Shown: one piece after another, positions 24,427 through 32,683 of the stretch
How positions within the stretch are numbered: position 1 is the first letter of the stretch
Layout of the letters: each line of letters starts with the position of its first letter
From: Chitinophaga barathri
GTDB taxonomy: Bacteria > Bacteroidota > Bacteroidia > Chitinophagales > Chitinophagaceae
Assembly (NCBI RefSeq): GCF_003807585.1
Contig: NZ_RMBX01000002.1
Span: 372,001-436,000, forward strand
Length of the DNA stretch: 64,000 bases
Reading direction: 5' to 3'
Position numbers and translations under genes: made by a program
Notes under the pieces: generated by a model
The model's input: only the letters and a program-made list of their open reading frames with translations
What the model was told of the DNA's origin: nothing
Database searches by the model: none

Positions 24427-25554
24427 ATGAGAAATAAATTATTATTATCAGCGCTGCTCCTGCCGGCGCTTGTACACGCACAAGACACGTACACCATTAA
24501 AGGCAAAGTGGGCACGCACAACGAACCTGTCAAAGCATACCTGATCTATGCGGCGGACGGTAAAAGAGTGATAGACTCCGCCACGCTCACCAACGGCGCA
24601 TTTACCTTTTCCGGTACTGTAAAAAGCCCCACCAGCGCTACCGTAGCATTGAATTACGGGCCCGCCACTCCCCGCAGCGTGGCACAGGCTGAAAACGTAA
24701 AGATCTACCTTGAAAAAGGCGACATCCTCATCCAGGGCAAAGACAGCATGCGCAATGCTACCGTAAAAGGCGGCGCGAACAATGCGGACAACGCAGAGCT
24801 CAATACCCTGCTGAAATCCGTGAACGAACGCAACGGCGCGCTGATGGCTAAGTATTACGCGGCTACTCCCGAAATGCAGAAAGACTCTGTATTTATGTCG
24901 GGCATCATGGCGGAATCCAAAGCTATCGAAGGTGACCGCAAAGTGCTGCAGAAACAGTTCATCGACAAACACACCAAAACAGTGGTTGCACTGGATGCAG
25001 TGAAACAGTACGCAGGCTCCGTACCGGATTATGCAGAGGTATATCCCCTGTTTACCAAACTGAGCCCTGAAGTGCAGAACAGCGAAGCGGGCAAAACATA
25101 CGCCACTTACCTGAACAACATCAAGGCGGTAGCCATAGGCGCGGTTGCGCCTGAGTTCGTACAGAATGACCCTGAAGGCAAACCCGTGTCCCTCACGTCT
25201 TTCCGCGGCAAATATGTGCTGATCGACTTCTGGGCAAGCTGGTGCGGCCCCTGCCGCGCTGAAAACCCGAATGTGGTAAAAGCCTACAACAGCTACAAAG
25301 ACAAAAACTTCACCATCCTGGGCGTGTCCCTGGACCAGCCGAATGCCAAAGACAAATGGCTGAAAGCGATCTCCGACGACAACCTCACCTGGACGCAGGT
25401 ATCAGACCTCGCGTTCTGGGACAATGCAGTGGCTAAACAATATGCAGTGCGCTCCATCCCGCAGAACTTCCTGCTGGACCCGCAAGGCAAGATCATCGCG
25501 AAAAACCTGCGCGGTGAAGAGCTGGACAAAAAACTGTCCGAGCTGATCCACTAA
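24427..25554 (+). CDS. DUF4369-TlpA thiol:disulfide oxidoreductase
   Basis: The protein has 375 residues from the ATG at 24427, which gives a clean signal peptide (MRNKLLLSALLLPALVHAQ). Residues ~20-110 are the DUF4369 beta domain (YTIKGKVGTHNEPVKAYLIY, later DSATLTNGAFTFSGTV). A helical linker follows, then a thioredoxin fold (~235-375) with DFWASWCGPCRAENPNVV, the CxxC active site WCGPC, and the cis-Pro segment VRSIPQNFLLDPQGKII. It is a periplasmic disulfide reductase of the kind widespread in Bacteroidota. It is a single-gene unit with its own terminator. Confidence 0.92.
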   Translation: MRNKLLLSALLLPALVHAQDTYTIKGKVGTHNEPVKAYLIYAADGKRVIDSATLTNGAFTFSGTVKSPTSATVALNYGPATPRSVAQAENVKIYLEKGDILIQGKDSMRNATVKGGANNADNAELNTLLKSVNERNGALMAKYYAATPEMQKDSVFMSGIMAESKAIEGDRKVLQKQFIDKHTKTVVALDAVKQYAGSVPDYAEVYPLFTKLSPEVQNSEAGKTYATYLNNIKAVAIGAVAPEFVQNDPEGKPVSLTSFRGKYVLIDFWASWCGPCRAENPNVVKAYNSYKDKNFTILGVSLDQPNAKDKWLKAISDDNLTWTQVSDLAFWDNAVAKQYAVRSIPQNFLLDPQGKIIAKNLRGEELDKKLSELIH

Positions 25555-25577
25555 GAATATATTTTTATGAATAACGG

Positions 25578-25606
25578 GGCCGGCCAGGTAATGGCCGGTC
25601 TTTTTT
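25578..25606 (+). terminator. Terminator of the TlpA-like gene
   Basis: CCGGCCA (25580-25586) pairs with TGGCCGG (25592-25598) around GGTAA, with G-C/G-T extension outward and then TTTTTTAT. Confidence 0.85.
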
Positions 25607-25707
25607 ATGCCGGTAATACCACAACACTGCCCGGGCAATGCCCGCCAGGGAGCGGCGGATAAAGTTGTTCACAGGTTCCGGTTATGCAGGGATAATCGTG
25701 TTTCTTC

Positions 25708-27363
25708 TTATCTGAAATATTTTTCCAGCGTCTTGTCCTCACCATACACGTCTTCATAAAACTGCAAACGGCCTTCCCGCATTTCCGCCGTGAAATAACG
25801 GATATAGATGGGCAGGCGGTTCGTCATGGAATAGACGCGCTGCTCTTCGTTGTGCAGCCAGGTACGCACGCTGTCCCGCATTTCGGGGCGGGGATCGTTC
25901 CGGATCATGTACATGGCCAGGCTGTCCCACTGCTGCACGCGCACACAGCCGTGGCTCAGTGCCCGGTTGCTGTTGCTGAAAAGACTGCGGTTGTTTGTAT
26001 CATGCAGGTATACGCTGAACTTGTTGGAGAAATTAAATTTGAGGATACCCAGGGAATTGTCCAGCCCGTCCATCTGGCGCAGCACGTAGGGGAAATGATT
26101 ACGCCCCAGCTTGCCCCATTCGATGGAATCGGGGCTTACCACGTTGCCGTGATGATCCACCACTTCCAGGTTTTTTTCGTAGAGATAGTTCACATCCTTT
26201 TTGATCTGCGGCAGCATTTCCTTGAACACGATGCTGTAAGGCACGCGCCAGTAAGGGTACAGCACAAAGTTCGTCATCACGGAATTGAGGATGGGTGTGC
26301 GCGTACGCGGGGTGCCCACTATCACGCGGCTTTCCACTACGTTGGCGGTGTCTTCCATCACGTTCAGCCGGAAAGCGGGGATATTCACCAGCAGGTAACG
26401 GCCGGGCAGGGTATCCGGCAGTTTGCGCCAGCGGTCCAGGTTGAGCGCCGCCTGCAGCAGCCAGTCCTGCGGCTGTTTGTTGAGCGTCTGTATCGTGCGT
26501 TTGCCGGCTACGCCGTCCGGGTAGATGTTAAATTCTTTCTGGAATTTCTTCACCGCGTTTTTCAGTTTTACCGAATCCGTCACTATAAAACCGGCGGAGT
26601 CCAGCTGGCCTGTTTTGATCAGGCGGGCGGCCAGCTGCTGCTTAAATTGCAGGGTATCGTAATACTGCTGTGGCAGGGTGTCCCAATGTATGCCGCCATA
26701 TTGCTGCTGATACTGATGAACGCCTTCTTTGAGGGCGAGATAACCCGGGTGGAATGGCTCCTGCTGCTGCAGGGCCGCGGAAATGCCACCGTTCTGCAGG
26801 GCAGTTTGCAGGAGGCCGGAAAGCGCGGTATCGGAAAGCAGGGAGTCTTTACGGAGGGTCACGCTGTCGCGGGGGGCTACACCATAGTGGAGGTGATGGG
26901 CCATTTTAAAAAAGGCGTCGGTGAGCAATACGTCCATTTTAGCCCAGAGGGCTGCGTCCTTTTGCGCCTCTTTTCCGGCCTTAAACCGTTCCCGCGCATC
27001 ATTGAGCGCCCCGGCGTGATAATGCGCCGGATTCAGCCCGTAATTGCCCGCTGCGTTGATCCATTGCATCATGCTGTCCACCCCGGAACCGGCCCGCCCG
27101 TTCTTTGACCACAGGGCGGCGCCCTGGTGCCGGCCATAGGCGAATTGCAAAGCGGTCAGGCGTAAAGCAGGCACGCTGTCCTCCATCATACCCTCATTTC
27201 CCGCGATGTATTCCAGCCGCTCGCTGATCTGCGCCGGCACCACCTCGTCCAGCTGGCGGATGTTCTTCACAATCTCCTGTTGCCTCGGCTTCCCTTTTTT
27301 CCTGCCGCAGGCCGCCACAGCCATGATTAACAATAATACCCAGCCGATCTTAAAATACTTCAT
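25708..27363 (-). CDS. L,D-transpeptidase lipoprotein (YcbB/LdtD-like)
   Basis: The protein has 551 residues from MKYFKIGWVLL, with lipobox AVAAC near residue 19; an ATG four codons upstream (27375) is possible. The order is an N-terminal scaffold domain (~50-270), a peptidoglycan-binding segment (VKKFQKEFNIYPDGVAGKRT), then the YkuD catalytic domain with LLVNIPAFRLNVM and the active-site motif SHGCVRV (Cys ~473). It makes 3-3 cross-links or attaches proteins to peptidoglycan in the periplasm. Bacteroidota usually have several. A lone leftward gene. Confidence 0.9.
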   Translation of the reverse strand: MKYFKIGWVLLLIMAVAACGRKKGKPRQQEIVKNIRQLDEVVPAQISERLEYIAGNEGMMEDSVPALRLTALQFAYGRHQGAALWSKNGRAGSGVDSMMQWINAAGNYGLNPAHYHAGALNDARERFKAGKEAQKDAALWAKMDVLLTDAFFKMAHHLHYGVAPRDSVTLRKDSLLSDTALSGLLQTALQNGGISAALQQQEPFHPGYLALKEGVHQYQQQYGGIHWDTLPQQYYDTLQFKQQLAARLIKTGQLDSAGFIVTDSVKLKNAVKKFQKEFNIYPDGVAGKRTIQTLNKQPQDWLLQAALNLDRWRKLPDTLPGRYLLVNIPAFRLNVMEDTANVVESRVIVGTPRTRTPILNSVMTNFVLYPYWRVPYSIVFKEMLPQIKKDVNYLYEKNLEVVDHHGNVVSPDSIEWGKLGRNHFPYVLRQMDGLDNSLGILKFNFSNKFSVYLHDTNNRSLFSNSNRALSHGCVRVQQWDSLAMYMIRNDPRPEMRDSVRTWLHNEEQRVYSMTNRLPIYIRYFTAEMREGRLQFYEDVYGEDKTLEKYFR

Positions 27364-27662
27364 CCCTGTTTCCACTGTTTTTTACGTGAGCTAATGTAGA
27401 ATAAAAAGCAAACTCCGTGCTGCAATTAACGTGTTATTCACAAAAATCTCCATGTGTATGCGGGGTATACATATTGGAAGTAATTACAATACTACATAAG
27501 GCATCCCCTGATGTAGTGATCTTACTACAGTTGAAACTGAATTGCAGCCGGAATGGGTCAGCGTTTTAAATCAAGTAGCTGAAACCAGGCTTACCAGACA
27601 TATCAGCATTAATAATATTTCTTGTTCCATTTATATATCTAAATAAACCCGGCTTTTTCCCT

Positions 27663-27706
27663 CTTTCCTTCGGTCATCCTTCGGTGATCCTTCGGTCATC
27701 CTTCGG
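27663..27706 (+). repeat. Four-unit 11-bp tandem array (TCATCCTTCGG type)
   Basis: Units CTTTCCTTCGG, TCATCCTTCGG, TGATCCTTCGG, TCATCCTTCGG follow each other without gaps. TCC recurs at exactly 11-bp intervals. The array is inverted relative to the next one at 27731-27785. Confidence 0.9.
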
Positions 27707-27730
27707 TGAAACACCCTCAAACCCGTACCA

Positions 27731-27785
27731 CGACCGAACGCAACCGAAGGATCACCGAAGGATGGCAGGAGGATGTCAGTAGGAC
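27731..27785 (+). repeat. Five-unit 11-bp array (CCGAAGGAT type), inverted to the previous array
   Basis: Units CGACCGAACGC, AACCGAAGGAT, CACCGAAGGAT, GGCAGGAGGAT, GTCAGTAGGAC. Units 2-3 are complementary to the left array, so the pair could fold into a long hairpin. The later units diverge but keep GGA in phase. Confidence 0.85.
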
Positions 27786-27986
27786 GACTAGTCAAATGCA
27801 GCACCATGGCGGATTTAGCTCAGGTTAATAGTACACCGGATCAGTAGGGAATGTCAGCAGGATGTCAGTACCCCGGCCGGATAAACCGGCAGGTGGTTAA
27901 AATTCCTTAACAATCTCATAAAACCATCTTCTAAACCCTTTCATATTTTTTTAAAACATTTGCGCCTTCCAAATACAAGAAACAAT

Positions 27987-29552
27987 ATGAAACTACCTAT
28001 TCTTACCCTGGCTGCCGCCTTATTCGCAACCGGCAGCTGCCTCGCACAAGTGAAAGGCTATGTTTATCTCGATGCCAACAGCAACGGAAAGAAGGATAAA
28101 AAGGAAACCGGCGTGGCCGGCGTTTGCGTCAGCAACGGGCTGGAAGTGGTACAGACCGACGCCAAAGGTTTTTATACACTGCCCGAGCGGCAGGACCAGG
28201 TGATCTTCGCCATCAAACCTTCCGGATACCAGTTCCTGCTGGATTCGAACAACATGACGAAAAGTTACCACATCCTCAAACCGCTGGGCGCTCCGCAGGA
28301 TTTTAAATACAAAGGCGCAGCCCCTACCGGCGCCACTCCCGCCCAGGTGAACTTTGCGCTCCGTCAGCAGGCCGAAGGCAACGACTTCCGCGTACTCGTA
28401 TTCGGCGACCCGCAGCCGTACACCCTGGAAGAGATCGAACATTTCAGGAAAGGCGTGGTAGCTGAAGTGGAAGGCATCCAAAACATTGCGTTCGGACTCA
28501 GCCTCGGCGACCTCGTGGGAGACAACCTCAGCCTGCACCAGCCATACATCCAGGCGGTGAAAAAAGTAGGCCTGCCCTGGTACAACGTGATGGGCAACCA
28601 CGATATGAACTATGACGCCAAAACAGACAGCCTCAGCGACGAAACCTTCGAAGCGAACTTCGGCCCGGTGAACTATTCCTTTAATGTGGGCAATGCCCAC
28701 TTCATTGTACTGGACGATATCCTGTACCCGGACCCGCGTGATGGCAAAGGTTACTGGGGCGGTTTCCGCGAAGACCAGCTGCAATTCATCGAAAACGACC
28801 TGAAATTTGTGGGTAAGGATAAACTTGTCGTATTATCTTTTCACATCCCCCTGCTGAATGAAAACGGCCAGGCATTCCGCACCACGGACCGCGACCGCCT
28901 GTTCAGCATCCTGAAAGACTATCCGAATACATTGTCCCTCTCCGCTCACACCCACCTGCAACGCCAGAATTTTTACGGTAAAGAAGAAGGCTGGCTCCAG
29001 GAAAAACCGCACCACGAATACAATGCGGGCACCACTTCCGGCGACTGGTATTCCGGCGCGCTGAACGCCCAGGGTATCCCCGCCTCCACCATGCGCGACG
29101 GCACACCTAAAGGCTACGCTTTCCTGAACATCTCCGGCAATCAATACACCATCGATTATAAAGTGGCCGGCCAGCCGGACAATTACCAGATGGCCCTCTT
29201 TGCCCCTAAAGTGATCAAAAAGGACCAGAACAGTTCTTCCGCTATCTATGCGAACTTCTTTATGGGCGCCAAAGGCGATAAAGTGGAATACTCCGTGGAC
29301 GGCGGCGCTTTCAAAGCCATGGATTACCTGGAAGATTATGATCCCAATTACCTGGACATCCTCCACCTCTTTGACCATACGGAAAAAGTGCTGCCCGGCA
29401 AACGCCCTTCCAACGCACAGCCTTCCACCCACCTCTGGACGGTGAAAGCGCCTTTCAGGCTCAATACCGGCAAACACACCGTGACTGTAAAAGCCACGGA
29501 CCGTTACGGCAAAACGTATACGCAGTCCATCGATTATATGATCGCTGAATAA
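27987..29552 (+). CDS. Secreted calcineurin-like metallophosphoesterase
   Basis: The protein has 521 residues from the ATG at 27987, with signal peptide ending CLAQ. It has an N-terminal SdrD/CNA-like beta-domain (~22-100: VYLDANSNGKKDKKETGVAG), then the metallophosphoesterase core: VFGDPQPY, GLSLGDLVGD, YNVMGNHDMNYD, LSFHIPLL, SLSAHTHLQ. A C-terminal beta domain (~420-521) matches the calcineurin-like C-terminal type. These are the dimetal motifs D-x-H-like, GD, GNHD, H and GHxH-like (here AHTH). It hydrolyses an unknown phosphoester outside the cytoplasm, perhaps in phosphate scavenging or lipid metabolism. Confidence 0.9.
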   Translation: MKLPILTLAAALFATGSCLAQVKGYVYLDANSNGKKDKKETGVAGVCVSNGLEVVQTDAKGFYTLPERQDQVIFAIKPSGYQFLLDSNNMTKSYHILKPLGAPQDFKYKGAAPTGATPAQVNFALRQQAEGNDFRVLVFGDPQPYTLEEIEHFRKGVVAEVEGIQNIAFGLSLGDLVGDNLSLHQPYIQAVKKVGLPWYNVMGNHDMNYDAKTDSLSDETFEANFGPVNYSFNVGNAHFIVLDDILYPDPRDGKGYWGGFREDQLQFIENDLKFVGKDKLVVLSFHIPLLNENGQAFRTTDRDRLFSILKDYPNTLSLSAHTHLQRQNFYGKEEGWLQEKPHHEYNAGTTSGDWYSGALNAQGIPASTMRDGTPKGYAFLNISGNQYTIDYKVAGQPDNYQMALFAPKVIKKDQNSSSAIYANFFMGAKGDKVEYSVDGGAFKAMDYLEDYDPNYLDILHLFDHTEKVLPGKRPSNAQPSTHLWTVKAPFRLNTGKHTVTVKATDRYGKTYTQSIDYMIAE

Positions 29553-29562
29553 TATTGCAACG

Positions 29563-29618
29563 TTTCTATAACAAACAGGCCGCCCGGTATAAAACGGGCG
29601 GCCTGTTTGTTATAGAAA
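29563..29618. terminator. Perfect 24-bp hairpin between convergent genes
   Basis: Bases 29563-29586 are exactly complementary to 29595-29618, with loop GTATAAAA. The core is AACAGGCCGCCCG. It lies between the phosphoesterase and the convergent copper-cluster gene and is presumably a bidirectional terminator, though without a long T-run. Confidence 0.75.
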
Positions 29619-29666
29619 ATGATCAGCAGTGAAGAGGATCAGTTATGTTTTGGGGAAATAAAATGC

Positions 29667-31040
29667 CTAACGGTGAAGGGCCGGGCTTATGCGGAGATAT
29701 ACCTGCGCGCTGAGCGGATTCTTTCCATAAATACCATACAACGCTTTATCCTCCACATTGATGGTGCCCTGCGCGCCTATTGCCAGGTTCGTTTTCCAGA
29801 CGGTGGCCAGTGTGCGTGCATATCCCAAAGTAAAGGCATGTACGCTGAATTTGGCTTCGCCCAGTTCGTCTTCCAGCTGTAGCTCATGCGTGCTTTTCTC
29901 TACAAACTCATACCGGCCGTAGATAGCGTTTTTCTGTAACTGCAGGTTGCTTTCCGCCAGGAAGGAATGCTCCTTATGCCCGTCGCTTTTATTGTTGAGC
30001 CCCCACACGGCGCTGGAGGCCACAAAGCTGCCTGGCTTGCGGAACAGCGCGGTGTGGATGGCGGAAGCGGTGGTGCGTGTCACGTTCTCTTCGGGCTCCA
30101 GTGCTTCAGGGCTGTGTACGAAGGCCTGGGAAAATTGCAATGCCCATTGTCTGGAAGGATTGTAACTGAGGCGGTATGCGTAGCTGTCGAACAGCGGTTT
30201 GTCAAAGTCGTAGCGGTTCTCATCCGGTTCGCGGCCGGTGAAGCTGGAAAATTCAGCCTTTACCTGTTTGTACCGGAAGCCGAGCGTACCCACCCCAAAG
30301 GTGATATGCGTGGCATCCTGCCAGTGGTGGCCCAGCGGCGCATCGGGATTGTTCATGGCGGATACGCGGTGCATAAACGCGGGTGCGCTGATGGTGGGCT
30401 CCCCGGGGTAACCGAGGTAAGCGTATACATCCATGTCTTTATTGATGGCGTGCGTATAACCCACGCTCACCGCGGCAAAAAGATCGTGCGGGTGCTGACG
30501 GTCCACCAGGGCTTTGCCCTTCCATGTTTCTCCGCTCTGGAACAGCAGCGGGTAACCTTCGCCGCCCATGACGGGCTTGTCGAAACTCAGCATCACAGTG
30601 GCGTTTAATAATCCTTTTTTACCTACGCGGTGGTTCATCATTCCCATGAACCAGTTGGGCGCGTCCAGTTTGGCGGCGCCGCGGGAGCCTTTGGCCGTGA
30701 AGTCCGTGGAGGTGTAGCGCAGGAATACGTTGCCGTGAAACATAAAAGAGGTTTTTCCTTTCTGTGCCATATACATGTACATGGGACTGTTGTCCGGCAG
30801 CCAGCTGGTGCCGGAGCCGTTCCGGTTCATGGGAAGGTTCAGGGAATAGGCGCTGCTCATATTGCTCATATCGTGCCCTTTGTGCTGATCGTGTCCTTCC
30901 TGCATATCGTGCCCCGCATGGGCTGATGTATCCTTTACAACAGGAACGGTGTCCTTTTTGGCGGGCATATGATGATCGTGTTGCGCCTGCGCCCCGAGGG
31001 CCGTTCCAAGCAGCAGTAATAGTCCTGTTAAATGTCGCAT
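29667..31040 (-). CDS. His/Met-rich outer-membrane protein of a copper-handling cluster
   Basis: The 457-residue protein has a signal peptide ending GAQAQ, followed by a metal-binding-looking stretch (HDHHMPAKKD, later HAGHDMQEGHDQHKGHDMSNM). The remainder has the alternating strands of a beta-barrel, with a His-rich segment (DRQHPHDLFAAVSVGY). Proteins of this layout recur beside copper resistance genes in Bacteroidota. The N-terminal HxxM spacing suits Cu(I)/Cu(II). It may export or sequester copper at the outer membrane. The neighbouring HMA proteins and HMA-AraC regulator support this. No family name is certain. Confidence 0.72.
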   Translation of the reverse strand: MRHLTGLLLLLGTALGAQAQHDHHMPAKKDTVPVVKDTSAHAGHDMQEGHDQHKGHDMSNMSSAYSLNLPMNRNGSGTSWLPDNSPMYMYMAQKGKTSFMFHGNVFLRYTSTDFTAKGSRGAAKLDAPNWFMGMMNHRVGKKGLLNATVMLSFDKPVMGGEGYPLLFQSGETWKGKALVDRQHPHDLFAAVSVGYTHAINKDMDVYAYLGYPGEPTISAPAFMHRVSAMNNPDAPLGHHWQDATHITFGVGTLGFRYKQVKAEFSSFTGREPDENRYDFDKPLFDSYAYRLSYNPSRQWALQFSQAFVHSPEALEPEENVTRTTASAIHTALFRKPGSFVASSAVWGLNNKSDGHKEHSFLAESNLQLQKNAIYGRYEFVEKSTHELQLEDELGEAKFSVHAFTLGYARTLATVWKTNLAIGAQGTINVEDKALYGIYGKNPLSAQVYLRISPALHR

Positions 31041-31144
31041 GTGTACTGGTTTATTTACAGCAGTTCTTCTTTACAAATAATGACCGGGCGAACCGGAGTA
31101 TGCTTTTGATGATCTTAACCATGGTACCGGGTGTTAATCTGTTA

Positions 31145-31152
31145 CAAAGGTA
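31145..31152 (-). promoter_or_regulatory. -7 box upstream of the His/Met-rich gene
   Basis: TACCTTTG on the minus strand matches TAnnTTTG, 105 bases before the start codon at 31040. No properly spaced TTG is seen. Confidence 0.4.
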
Positions 31153-31300
31153 AGACCGCGTTACCCGTTGATTGTTACACAATTCTGGCGAATCGTTATA
31201 TGATTCAGGACACGGGCTGATCAAAGTCAGGCGCGCGGCTGAGGCCGCTCATAACCGTTTTACAGGTAGTAAAGTAGATTCAGGAAACAATTCCCGCACC

Positions 31301-31993
31301 ATGAATACCAACGAATTCCTCGAGCTTTCCCACCCCGTGGCTATGCTGTTGCTGGGCATCGCCATCGGCCTTCTGATCGTCATCATCATGCTGGCTTACA
31401 CCATCTACAGCGCTTCGGACATTTACCGCGAGCGGTACATGAAAAACATGCTGCTGGCGGCTCCTTTAGTCCCAGGTATGCCGGATTATGCATTGTATAC
31501 CATGATGTCCGTGATCGTCACGGAGATCGTCGTGATACTGGTACTGCTGCACGTTCTGCGCACGCTCACCGGGCTGCGCGTGAGCAGCAAAGCCTGGGCC
31601 ATGTCTTTTATCGTACTGGGCCTCGCCGGTTATCTCTGAACGTTCCAGTTCTCACACGCCAAACCCGCGCAGGCAGCCACTGAAACTGCCGCCGCCGCTG
31701 AAGAACAGATCGATGAAAACAATGTGCCGGAACTGAATGATGAAACATCCGTAAAGGCCGGCAGGCTCATTTTTGTGAACAAATGCGCCGTATGCCACGG
31801 CGGGCAGGGCAAAGGCCAGGTAGGCCCCGACCTTACGGACAACACCTGGCTACATGGCAGCAGCACAAAAGATATCTTCCACACCATCTGGAACGGAGTG
31901 CCGGAAAAAGGGATGAGAGCATGGAAAGGTGCGCTGTCGGGGAAACAGGTGGCGGAAGTGATCGCATATATCCATTCCATACAGGGAAGCTGA
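31301..31993 (+). pseudogene. CcoP-like cbb3 oxidase cytochrome c subunit, interrupted by in-frame TGA
   Basis: One frame from ATG 31301 (MNTNEFLELSHPVAML) to 31993 encodes two membrane helices and a CcoP-type cytochrome c domain: CAVCHG heme site, GPDLTDNTWLHG, GVPEKGMRAWKG (axial Met). The frame is broken by TGA at 31637-31639 (codon 113, GYL-stop-TFQFSHAKP), most simply a TGG-to-TGA change. The middle segment typical of Bacteroidota CcoP (the NYDGI...LPPWW region) is missing, so an internal deletion is also likely. No ccoN or ccoO is nearby. The 3' part could start at GTG 31724 but would lack a signal and anchor. Confidence 0.72.
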
Positions 31994-32052
31994 GGGAGAT
32001 ATACGGCTGGACCAGTCTGGGAGAATTGTACGAGTTTAAAATGAACTGTAAT

Positions 32053-32090
32053 AAAAAGGCCGTCCCCCATAATGGAGACGGCCTTTTTTT
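32053..32090. terminator. Terminator between the cytochrome remnant and the HMA-AraC gene
   Basis: AAAAAGGCCGTC (32053-32064) pairs with GACGGCCTTTTT (32077-32088) around a 12-base loop. Symmetric A/T tails make it useful on both strands. Confidence 0.85.
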
Positions 32091-32108
32091 GTAATGCCCG
32101 CACACTGA

Positions 32109-32681
32109 TCAGATATGATCCAGCGGCTTGCGTTTATCTTCTTTCAGCTGTTTGAAATGACTGGGGGTAAGCCCCGTCACTTTTTTGAACTGGCCGGAAA
32201 GATGCGCCACGCTGCTGTACCCCAGCTTGTACGCGATCTCGCTGAGCGTCAGCTCGCCGTATACGAGCAATTCTTTCACCCGTTCTATTTTCTGCTGAAT
32301 GATGTATTGTTCTATCGTGGTGTTCTCCGTTTCGGAAAACAGTTTGCTGAGCTGGTGATAATCCTTTTGCAGCTTCTGCGAAAGCAGCGTGGAAAAGTTG
32401 GCGTTCAGTTCGTCCAGTTCGCCGTAATGCACGGTTTCCACCACGAAGTTTTTGATGGCTTCCACCGTTTGATGACGGCGGTCGTCCAGCAAGGTAAACC
32501 CTTCTTCTTTCAGCGCTTCCGCAATATTCTCCAGCTGCGGGGCATCGGGCGCCTTTTTCAGCAGGGCCTTGCCCAGGCTTACGTCCAGCACTTCCTGGCC
32601 ATGATGTTCCAACACGTAACGCACCATTTTGATACAACGCGGGCACACCATGTTTTTGATATGTAATTCTGCCTTGCTCAT
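32109..32681 (-). CDS. AraC-family regulator with N-terminal HMA-like metal-binding domain
   Basis: The protein has 190 residues. The N-terminus LHIKNMVCPRCIKMVRYVLE carries the MxCxxC metal site of HMA domains (Cys 13 and 16). The C-terminal ~100 residues are an AraC helix-turn-helix pair: KIERVKELLVYGELTLSEIA, YKLGYSSVAHLSGQFKKVTG and LTPSHFKQLKEDKRKPLDHI. The fusion is a recognised Bacteroidota architecture, usually next to copper genes. It probably senses cytosolic Cu(I) and regulates this cluster. It starts 2 bases after the stop of the preceding barrel gene. Confidence 0.9.
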   Translation of the reverse strand: MSKAELHIKNMVCPRCIKMVRYVLEHHGQEVLDVSLGKALLKKAPDAPQLENIAEALKEEGFTLLDDRRHQTVEAIKNFVVETVHYGELDELNANFSTLLSQKLQKDYHQLSKLFSETENTTIEQYIIQQKIERVKELLVYGELTLSEIAYKLGYSSVAHLSGQFKKVTGLTPSHFKQLKEDKRKPLDHI

Positions 32682-32683
32682 AA

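Larger units (their letters stand above)
27364..27986. other. 620-base non-coding stretch with phased repeats
   Basis: No convincing gene on either strand. It holds the divergent upstream regions of the L,D-transpeptidase (leftward) and phosphoesterase (rightward) genes and two facing 11-bp arrays (27663-27706 and 27731-27785). A weaker echo, GTCAGCAGGAT, starts at 27853. The weak -7-like AACATTTG at 27954-27961 may serve the phosphoesterase. Confidence 0.6.

Noticed and set aside
25852..27108. Antisense frame (418 codons) over the L,D-transpeptidase gene
   Set aside because: No family, no leader, and full overlap with a strong gene.
27663..27785. Possible CRISPR array
   Set aside because: The repeats are 11 bp, contiguous and without spacers, and no cas gene is near.
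31637..31639. TGA as selenocysteine codon in the cytochrome gene
   Set aside because: Trp is the expected residue, no SECIS-like hairpin is evident downstream, and the family has no selenoproteins known to me.
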